27,113 nucleotides of DNA, from the NCBI GenBank assembly GCA_035654775.1, contig DASRWB010000040.1, positions 1 through 27,113 on the forward strand. The letters run 5' to 3'. The stretch comes from HKST-UBA85 sp035654775 (GTDB lineage: Bacteria > Bacteroidota > Bacteroidia > Flavobacteriales > Flavobacteriaceae). A model generated the notes under the pieces. That model made no database searches. It was not told where the DNA came from and saw only the letters and a list, made by a program, of their open reading frames with translations. The position numbers and the translations under genes are program-made. Positions 21,221 to 27,113 of the stretch are shown one piece after another (positions within the stretch are counted from its first letter, which is position 1; every line of letters begins with the position of its first letter).

Positions 21221-21733
21221 ATGATTTACAGATTTAGAATCATCCTGGATAACGATACCGATGAAGATATTTTTCGCGACTTAGAAATTCGTGAAACCGA
21301 CACTTTAGAAGATTTACACAACAGCATAACCCAATCCTTTGGTTTTGACGGAACGGAAATGGCATCCTTCTACATTAGCGATGAAAACTGGAATGAAGGT
21401 GAAGAGATTTCTCTTTTTGATGTAAGCGAAAATGGAAATGCAAGGCTTATGAGCCAAACCCCGATAAATGAGGTAGTGCACGAAGCACAAACCAAGCTTA
21501 TTTACCTATACGATTTTTTAAGCATGTGGACCTTTTTTGTGGAACTTGCCGAAATAGTGGACGAAGCCGAAGGTACGGACTATCCAAACCTTATGTTTGT
21601 ACACGGTCAAATACCGGACCAAGCACCGGACAAAAACTTTGAAGCTGAAGACATGGACGACTACGATGAGTTTGACGACGATCTGGATATTGAAGACTAT
21701 GAAAATTTAGATTTCGATGAAAACTGGAATTAA
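21221..21733 (+). CDS. Plasmid pRiA4b ORF-3-like protein (also called IS1096 passenger TnpR-like)
   Basis: This 170-residue soluble protein begins MIYRFRIILDNDTDEDIFRD, followed by TLEDLHNSITQSFGFDGTEM and a YDFLSMWTFFVELAEI block, the layout of the pRiA4b ORF-3 family. The function of this family is not known. The last 35 or so residues are extremely acidic (many Asp and Glu interspersed with Tyr, Phe and Asn), probably a disordered tail. Despite the mobile-element names used for the family, there is no transposase, terminal repeat or target-site duplication around it, and in Bacteroidetes it is an ordinary chromosomal gene. It has its own promoter and stands alone between ctaA and the ABC transporter. 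Confidence 0.8.
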   Translation: MIYRFRIILDNDTDEDIFRDLEIRETDTLEDLHNSITQSFGFDGTEMASFYISDENWNEGEEISLFDVSENGNARLMSQTPINEVVHEAQTKLIYLYDFLSMWTFFVELAEIVDEAEGTDYPNLMFVHGQIPDQAPDKNFEAEDMDDYDEFDDDLDIEDYENLDFDENWN

Positions 21734-21823
21734 AACAACATTCCTATGCTTTTTTACTTTCTGTGTAACAAATTTCTGTCTTTATCGTCATACTTAAAAC
21801 TAACCTAAAAAACCTTTCTCGTT

Positions 21824-22720
21824 TTGAGCGAAATTCTTTCTATTACTAACCTTACCAAAAAATTTGGGTACTTAACCGCAGTCAAAAACCTTTCATTCAC
21901 CATCAATAAAGGAAATGTATATGGTATTTTAGGTCCTAACGGAAGCGGAAAATCCACCACGTTGGGCATTGTTTTGAATGTGGTAAATAAAACCGAAGGC
22001 GATTTCAAATGGTTTGACGGCAAGGTATCGACGCACAATGCCTTAAAAAAAGTAGGTGCCATTATAGAGCGACCCAATTTCTATCCGTACATGTCGGCCT
22101 ACAACAACCTGAAACTGGTATGTAAAATCAAAGGTGTACCATATAGCAAAATCGATGAAAAACTGGAACTGGTAGGTTTAGCCGAAAGAAAAGACAGTGA
22201 GTTTCGAACCTACTCACTGGGCATGAAACAACGTCTGGCCATTGCTTCTGCCCTACTAAACGACCCCGAAATACTAATTCTTGACGAACCCACGAACGGT
22301 TTAGACCCACAGGGAATTCATCAAATACGTTCCTTAATTAAACAAATAGCCGCTAATGGCACGACCATTCTTTTGGCTTCTCACCTGCTGGACGAAGTTG
22401 AAAAAGTGTGTTCGCATGTGGTTGTTCTCAGAAAAGGAGAAAAACTCTATTCCGGTCGTGTAGACGAAATGGTAACCAGCCACGGTTTTTTTGAATTGCG
22501 TACCGATAAACAAAGTGAATTAAAACACCTGCTGGAAAGCCACAACGCTTTTGGGAAGATAAACGAACTCGACGGACAGATTACTGCCTTTTTAAACGAA
22601 CCCTTTGATGCGGCTCAATTAAATCAACTGGCCTTTGAAAAAGGGATTGTTCTTTCCCACCTGGTGAAGCGAAAACCCAGTCTTGAAGAGCAGTTTTTAC
22701 AACTAACCGATAATCAATAA
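21824..22720 (+). CDS. ABC transporter ATP-binding protein
   Basis: This 298-residue nucleotide-binding subunit has Walker A GPNGSGKSTT (37-46), a Q-loop replaced by ERPNFYPYMS (typical of the ABC-2 exporter subgroup), signature YSLGMKQRLAIASALL, Walker B ILILDEPTNGLD and the switch His in LLASHLLDE. A C-terminal extension of about 80 residues ends in SLEEQFLQLTDNQ, usual for this family. The start is TTG at 21824, chosen because the next in-frame Met would remove the conserved N-terminal strand (SILSITNLTKKFG-type) and no ATG is available upstream. It pairs with the permease 11 bp downstream. The substrate is unknown; lantibiotic-immunity-like and general exporters share this layout. Confidence 0.92.
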   Translation: MSEILSITNLTKKFGYLTAVKNLSFTINKGNVYGILGPNGSGKSTTLGIVLNVVNKTEGDFKWFDGKVSTHNALKKVGAIIERPNFYPYMSAYNNLKLVCKIKGVPYSKIDEKLELVGLAERKDSEFRTYSLGMKQRLAIASALLNDPEILILDEPTNGLDPQGIHQIRSLIKQIAANGTTILLASHLLDEVEKVCSHVVVLRKGEKLYSGRVDEMVTSHGFFELRTDKQSELKHLLESHNAFGKINELDGQITAFLNEPFDAAQLNQLAFEKGIVLSHLVKRKPSLEEQFLQLTDNQ

Positions 22721-22731
22721 TTCAACCCAGC

Positions 22732-23556
22732 ATGTTACGACTCCTAAACTTAGAATTGCAAAAATTGCTGCAAAATAAAACCAGTAAAGTTTTAATTATT
22801 ATCTCTTTTATTCTCCCTTTTTTTGTTATCCTGCTTTCTTCATTCAAAATTAACTTTTTTGGACTTTTTACTATAGAATTGGGTGAACACGGGATTTTTA
22901 ACTTCCCTATTATCTGGCATGTTACTACTTTTTTTGCTGCCTTTTTTAAAATATTTTTTGCCGTGGTTGTCGTAAGTATGATTGGTAACGAATACAGCAA
23001 CAAAACGCTAAAACAAAACCTGATAGACGGACTGAGCAAAAAAGAATTTATCTTGTCTAAGTTCTATACCATTGTATTTTTCTCTTTGGTTTCAACGGTA
23101 CTTATTTTCTTTATTAGCTTGTGTATCGGACTGTATTATTCTTCTATTGACGAGTTTGTACAAATTATCAAAGGCACCGAATTTATTGTCGCTTACTTTG
23201 TTAAACTGGTAGGGTTTTTCAGCTTCTGTTTGCTTTTGGGCATGCTGCTTAAGCGCTCGGCTTTTGCCCTGGCTTTCCTTTTTGTGGCCTACATTCTGGA
23301 ATGGATGGTATTTTGGGGTGTTGCCGATGCCACAGATACCGAAACCGCCTGGAAAGTAAAAGCTTTTTTACCGCTGGAAGCCATGTGGAAACTTATTGAC
23401 CAACCTATTCAGCGTATTGTAATGTCAGTAAGTCCGGATAAAGAAGCCTTAAAATATGATTATGCCGTTCACTGGTATGAAATACTTATTGTGCTGGTTT
23501 GGACCGCTGTATTTGTCTTTTTGTCTTACAGATTATTAAAAAAACGAGATTTATAA
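22732..23556 (+). CDS. ABC-2 type transporter permease
   Basis: This 274-residue membrane partner of the preceding ATPase has six hydrophobic segments: near residues 20-45, 60-85, 105-130, 145-170, 175-195 and 245-268. The first cytoplasmic loop carries the ABC-2 pattern GNEYSNKTLKQNLIDGLSKK (gating or coupling helix region). The protein begins RLLNLELQKLLQNKTS, typical of small-gene ABC-2 permeases that work as homodimers. The C-terminus is basic (LLKKRDL). The direction is presumably export; the substrate is not predictable. The TAA stop is followed immediately by the -7 box of the next gene. Confidence 0.9.
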   Translation: MLRLLNLELQKLLQNKTSKVLIIISFILPFFVILLSSFKINFFGLFTIELGEHGIFNFPIIWHVTTFFAAFFKIFFAVVVVSMIGNEYSNKTLKQNLIDGLSKKEFILSKFYTIVFFSLVSTVLIFFISLCIGLYYSSIDEFVQIIKGTEFIVAYFVKLVGFFSFCLLLGMLLKRSAFALAFLFVAYILEWMVFWGVADATDTETAWKVKAFLPLEAMWKLIDQPIQRIVMSVSPDKEALKYDYAVHWYEILIVLVWTAVFVFLSYRLLKKRDL

Positions 23557-23564
23557 TATCTTTG
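23557..23564 (+). promoter_or_regulatory. TAnnTTTG -7 element for the large T9SS gene
   Basis: TATCTTTG is an exact consensus match, starting directly after the permease stop and 19 bp before the ATG at 23584. No good TTTG is visible 19 bp upstream. It abuts a perfect dyad at 23564-23579. Confidence 0.5.
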
Positions 23565-23579
23565 GCAACTATCGTTGCC
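23564..23579. promoter_or_regulatory. Perfect dyad GGCAAC-TATC-GTTGCC at the T9SS gene start
   Basis: Six-bp perfect arms with a 4-bp spacer begin at the last base of the -7 element and end 4 bp before the ATG. The expected transcription start falls inside the dyad. It could be an operator, or, in readthrough RNA from the ABC genes, a hairpin masking the start. No T tract follows. Confidence 0.4.
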
Positions 23580-23583
23580 TTAA

Positions 23584-26322
23584 ATGAAAAAGATATACTG
23601 TCTTGCTTTTTTACTCTATGGGTTCTTGCTGTTTTCGCAAGAACAAGCTTCTAATTGGTATTTTGGAGAAAATGCGGGAATACGCTTTAATGCCAATGGC
23701 AGTATCACTGTTTTAAACGACGGCTTACTAAACACACGAGAAGGTTGCTCCTCTATTTCGGACGGTGACGGAAACCTGCTGTTTTATACCGATGGTTCTT
23801 TAGTGTATAACAAGAATCATACACTCATGCAAAATGGCTCTGGCTTGCTCGGCGACCAATCCAGTACCCAATCAGCTATTGTAATTCCTAAACCCGAAGA
23901 CCCAAATACGTATTACATCTTTACTGTTGGCACAACACAAAGCCAGCGAGGACTGTACTACTCCATCGTCGATATGACACTGGACAACGGTTTGGGTGCC
24001 ATCACACAAAAAAACATCAATTTGCTCAACAGATGTTCAGAAAAAATATCGGCAGTCCTACAAGACTGCGAATCCGGTGCCTTATGGGTAATTGCTTTTT
24101 CCAATCTAACCGGAGTGTTCAACTCCAATCAGGAAAGACTTGATACCTTTCATGCCTTTGAAGTAACCTCAGCCGGAGTAAATCCTACATCGGTAACCTC
24201 TAATTTTGCCAATCTTGTAGTTACCGAAGCCCGAGGCTATCTGAAACTTTCTCCCGATGGCACCAAACTGGCTGTAGCTAATGTAGGCGACGGATTGATG
24301 CTTTACGACTTTGACTCACAAACCGGAATCGTATCCAATCAAACTACACTAACTATAAACAATCAAGTAAACAAGCCCTACGGAATAGAATTTTCTCCGG
24401 ATAATAACTTGCTGTACGTTAGTGCTTCCAATGACTATTTTCCGTCTAGCGGTACTACCGACACTCCGGAAGACCATCGAAGTGTGCTTATTCAGTTTAA
24501 CCTGAATGCTACCAATATTGTTGCCAGTCAGGTGTTGATAGACGACAGGCAGTTGTATCGCGGAGGCTTGCAACTCGGCCCTGACGGTAAAATTTACCGT
24601 GCGCTGAGTGCCACTTACTCGCTGGGATTGCCTTTTTTAGGTGTTATAAACAGCCCCAATACCTTGGGCACAGGCTGCAACTACGTTCACAACGCGGTCA
24701 ACCTTGGCGGGAACAATTCTACTCAGGGACTGCCTCCATTTATTCAGTCTTTTTTCAATCAAAAAATAGATATTATCCGAAACGGTAACCCGGATTCCAC
24801 CTATTTACCTCTGTGTGATGGAGATACCTATACACTGGTTGCCGACGATATTCCGGGCGCCACCTATACCTGGACGTTTAACAACACACCTCTTCCGGAA
24901 ACTGATTTTGACTTAGAGATTAATCAACCCGGTTTATACGAAGTGTTAATAGACTTAAATACCGGCGACTGCGAAACACTGGAAGGTGAAGCTTTAGTAG
25001 AATATTTTACTATCCCTGACGCTTCAGATGCTGTTTTATTCCAGTGTGATGAAGATGGTATTCCCGATGAACGCACACTGTTTAACCTGTATGAAGCTTT
25101 TGATACACTTACCCTGGCAGAACCCGACAGAGCGGTACGATTTTTTGAATCGGCTGCCGAAGCTTTAAACAATAACGGAGAAATTGACGGAAATGCCTAC
25201 CAAAACCTTTCCAACCCGCAAACGCTTTATGTTCAGGTAATTAATACGGAAACCAACTGTTTTGAAATTGTGGAGCTTACCCTGGAAGTGAGTGTTACCC
25301 AACTGGACAATCACATCGCAAACCCCGTTTGTGACGAACTCGGTTCAGAAGATGGCATAAACACCTTTTCAGATTTCCAGGAAATAGAAAACAGCATACT
25401 CAATCAGGTACCTGCCGGAATTGATTTGACGTTTTATACCAGCTACAACGACGCCTTGCTGGAGCAAAATGAAATTCAGATGCCGTATACCAATTCCAAT
25501 CCATATCAGGAAACCCTTTTCGTCAGGGCCGAAAACGACAACCGGTGTTATGGAATCAGCGAAGTACTACTCACCATAAATACGCTTCCTTCGCTGGAGG
25601 AAGACCTGTTAGTCTACTACTGCTTAAATGCCTATCCGGAAACCATTACCTTAACCAGCGGTTTACTGGACAACAACACCCAAAACTATACCTATTTGTG
25701 GTCTACCGGAGAACAAACTGAATCCATTGAAATCAATGAACCCGGAATCTACTTCGTAACCGTAACCAGCACCTTAACCGGATGTTCAAAACAGCGTACC
25801 TTAACCGTGGAAGCTTCTAACATTGCCACAATAGAAAACATAGCAGTTACCGATGCTTCTTCTCAGTTCAATAACAATGTTACGATTACGGTCTCAGGCG
25901 AAGGCACATACCAGTTTGCCCTGGACAATCCTGAGCAAAACATCTATCTCAGTTATCAGGATGAAAATAACTTCCAAAATGTCTTTCCCGGAATTTACAC
26001 GGTTTTGGTAAAAGACCTAAAAAACAACTGTGGTATAGTACAACAAACCTTATCCGTTATTGGCTTTCCGCAATATTTTACACCGAACAACGACGGATAT
26101 AACGATACCTGGCAAGTTTATGGCTTGTCTGAACAATTTCAACCGGAATCAAAAATTTATATTTTTGACCAATACGGAAAACTCTTAAAACAACTCGACC
26201 CCAAAACCGAAGGCTGGGATGGAACATTTAATGGAAAACCTTTGCCCAATAACGACTATTGGTTTGAGGTAACCCTGCAAGATGGTCGTGTGTTTAAAAG
26301 TCACTTTTCGCTAAAACGATAA
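23584..26322 (+). CDS. Large cell-surface protein with T9SS type B sorting domain
   Basis: This 912-residue secreted protein has a signal peptide (MKKIYCLAFLLYGFLLFS, cleavage before QEQ). A region of about 380 residues has beta-propeller-like repeats: SNWYFGENAGIRFN, GYLKLSPDGTKLAVANV, YGIEFSPDNNLLYVSAS and LQLGPDGKIYRAL. About 430 residues of Ig-like or PKD-like repeats follow, with paired Cys and segments resembling CDGDTYTLVADDIPGATYTW. The type B C-terminal sorting domain runs from about residue 830: YFTPNNDGYNDTW, IYIFDQYGKLLKQL, GWDGTFNGKPLPNNDYWF. It is expected to be exported by the type IX system and held at or released from the surface. The propeller-plus-Ig layout is common in Flavobacteriia and suggests adhesion or binding; no enzyme motif is seen. 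Confidence 0.88.
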   Translation: MKKIYCLAFLLYGFLLFSQEQASNWYFGENAGIRFNANGSITVLNDGLLNTREGCSSISDGDGNLLFYTDGSLVYNKNHTLMQNGSGLLGDQSSTQSAIVIPKPEDPNTYYIFTVGTTQSQRGLYYSIVDMTLDNGLGAITQKNINLLNRCSEKISAVLQDCESGALWVIAFSNLTGVFNSNQERLDTFHAFEVTSAGVNPTSVTSNFANLVVTEARGYLKLSPDGTKLAVANVGDGLMLYDFDSQTGIVSNQTTLTINNQVNKPYGIEFSPDNNLLYVSASNDYFPSSGTTDTPEDHRSVLIQFNLNATNIVASQVLIDDRQLYRGGLQLGPDGKIYRALSATYSLGLPFLGVINSPNTLGTGCNYVHNAVNLGGNNSTQGLPPFIQSFFNQKIDIIRNGNPDSTYLPLCDGDTYTLVADDIPGATYTWTFNNTPLPETDFDLEINQPGLYEVLIDLNTGDCETLEGEALVEYFTIPDASDAVLFQCDEDGIPDERTLFNLYEAFDTLTLAEPDRAVRFFESAAEALNNNGEIDGNAYQNLSNPQTLYVQVINTETNCFEIVELTLEVSVTQLDNHIANPVCDELGSEDGINTFSDFQEIENSILNQVPAGIDLTFYTSYNDALLEQNEIQMPYTNSNPYQETLFVRAENDNRCYGISEVLLTINTLPSLEEDLLVYYCLNAYPETITLTSGLLDNNTQNYTYLWSTGEQTESIEINEPGIYFVTVTSTLTGCSKQRTLTVEASNIATIENIAVTDASSQFNNNVTITVSGEGTYQFALDNPEQNIYLSYQDENNFQNVFPGIYTVLVKDLKNNCGIVQQTLSVIGFPQYFTPNNDGYNDTWQVYGLSEQFQPESKIYIFDQYGKLLKQLDPKTEGWDGTFNGKPLPNNDYWFEVTLQDGRVFKSHFSLKR

Positions 26323-26328
26323 CTCCAT

Positions 26329-27113
26329 TTGAAAAAACTATTCTTTTATGTAATCATAAGTGTATTTGGTTTTGGCTACAGCCAATCACCCACCGATTGT
26401 ATTGACGCTGTAATTGTATGCGGAAACGCTTCGGTAAACTTAAATGTGAGTGGAATCGGAACACAGGAAATAGCCGGTTTAGGCTGCAGCAGTCAGGAGC
26501 ACAACAGCCTGTGGCTAAGAGTTAAAGTTACGACGGACGGTACTTTAGGATTCACGCTTTCACCCAACAGCTCAAGCATAACCGAAGATTATGATTTCTG
26601 GGTATTTGGCCCCGATGTATCTTGTGGAAATCTGGGCTTGCCGCTGCGCTGTTCAACTACAAACCCGCAAGCCGCTAATCAGGGAAACAATCAAACCGGA
26701 ATGAATGGCACTTCTACAGATACCTCTGAAGGTCCCGGACCTGACGGCGACAGTTTTGTACAATGGTTGGATGTGTTGGCAGACGAAGTGTATTATATTG
26801 TTATTGACAGACCTATCGGAAACAGCGCTTTTAGCCTGGAATGGACGGGTAGTGCCCAACTTGGCGAGCAACCCCAAAACCAAAGCAATACCGCCGATTT
26901 GCACATTTCTTCATGTGATACCACAGCACCTTTTGATGACCGTATAATGGAAATAAATCTGGATGCAAATACACCACTTATTACAGGAAACCAAAACAAC
27001 ATTGCCGTTTCATACCACGCCAATGAAAATGATGCCATTCTTAATATCAATGCCTTAATCAGTCCATATTTTAACAGCAGTCCAAACGAAACCATTTTCG
27101 TCCGAATTACAAA
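26329..27113 (+). CDS. Second large secreted (probable T9SS) protein, 3' end missing
   Basis: The frame runs open from a TTG at 26329 to the window end (261 codons). The first residues are a clear signal peptide (KKLFFYVIISVFGFGYS, cleavage before QSPTD), and no in-frame ATG lies near, so TTG is the likely start. The visible mature part contains DCIDAVIVCGNASVNLNVSG, GCSSQEHNSLWLRVKV, YDFWVFGPDVSCG and GDSFVQWLDV, a jelly-roll/CUB-like pattern common at the N-terminus of Flavobacteriia proteins that end in a type B sorting domain. The sorting domain itself lies beyond the window, so T9SS export is inferred. It follows the preceding surface protein by 6 bp, indicating one transcription unit. 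Reading frames on the other strand in this region are not convincing. Confidence 0.8.
   Translation, partial: MKKLFFYVIISVFGFGYSQSPTDCIDAVIVCGNASVNLNVSGIGTQEIAGLGCSSQEHNSLWLRVKVTTDGTLGFTLSPNSSSITEDYDFWVFGPDVSCGNLGLPLRCSTTNPQAANQGNNQTGMNGTSTDTSEGPGPDGDSFVQWLDVLADEVYYIVIDRPIGNSAFSLEWTGSAQLGEQPQNQSNTADLHISSCDTTAPFDDRIMEINLDANTPLITGNQNNIAVSYHANENDAILNINALISPYFNSSPNETIFVRIT

Noticed and set aside
21221..21733. Mobile element, suggested by the IS1096/TnpR-type family name
   Set aside because: No transposase, terminal inverted repeats or target duplications flank it, and the neighbours are ordinary housekeeping genes.
21746..21808. 20-codon frame between the pRiA4b-like gene and the ABC ATPase
   Set aside because: It is short, has no promoter box or conserved feature, and a frame of this size is expected by chance in AT-rich DNA.
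26653..27095. Reading frames on the - strand near the window end
   Set aside because: They lie opposite an open + strand frame that begins with a clear signal peptide and has secreted-protein composition.
1..27113. tRNA, rRNA or riboswitch
   Set aside because: No cloverleaf, rRNA segment or known riboswitch core was recognised in any gap; most gaps are under 150 bp.

Overview
The window is AT-rich, has almost no Shine-Dalgarno sequences, and carries many TAnnTTTG-type promoter elements (the Bacteroidetes -7 motif). It also encodes three type IX secretion (T9SS) cargo proteins and several families typical of Flavobacteriia (DUF5606, tandem DUF368, OstA-like). It is best read as chromosomal DNA of a member of the Flavobacteriaceae. 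There is no rRNA, tRNA, CRISPR array, transposase or phage gene. Coding density is very high: the longest stretch without a confident gene is about 230 bp (9200-9427).

Region 1 (1-7181, + strand) is an envelope and metabolism block: the 3' part of an OstA-like LPS-assembly protein, a class III PLP aminotransferase, a TPR protein, two tandem DUF368 membrane proteins (a family recently identified as polyprenyl-phosphate recycling translocases) and shikimate dehydrogenase aroE. A multi-repeat DUF349 protein follows at 7277-9199 with its own promoter. Region 2 (9200-12557) is a - strand run read in the order ruvX/yqgF, a small T9SS type A secreted protein, def, a DUF5606 gene and mazG, with two clear intrinsic terminators inside it. 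The secreted-protein gene looks like an insertion into a run of housekeeping genes. It has its own promoter, two direct repeats spaced 20 bp apart just upstream, and a strong terminator.

Region 3 (12701-18011) starts with dapD and continues without a visible break into a tight surface-glycan cassette: a TupA-like ATP-grasp ligase, a Stealth-family sugar-phosphate transferase, a CDP-glycerol glycerophosphotransferase-like protein and a WaaE-like family 2 glycosyltransferase. A Kdo/LPS-kinase-like gene converges on them and overlaps by 4 bp. Together these suggest synthesis or decoration of a phosphate-containing, possibly amino-acid-modified cell-surface glycan attached to the LPS core. This is the most interesting candidate system in the window, but its chemistry is inferred.

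Region 4 (18134-27113, + strand) holds tsaC (tRNA t6A synthesis), a CCA-adding-type tRNA nucleotidyltransferase with an HD domain, heme A synthase, an acidic pRiA4b ORF-3-like protein and a two-gene ABC-2 transporter. It ends with two tandem T9SS-type cell-surface proteins; the second is cut by the window end and starts at a TTG codon.
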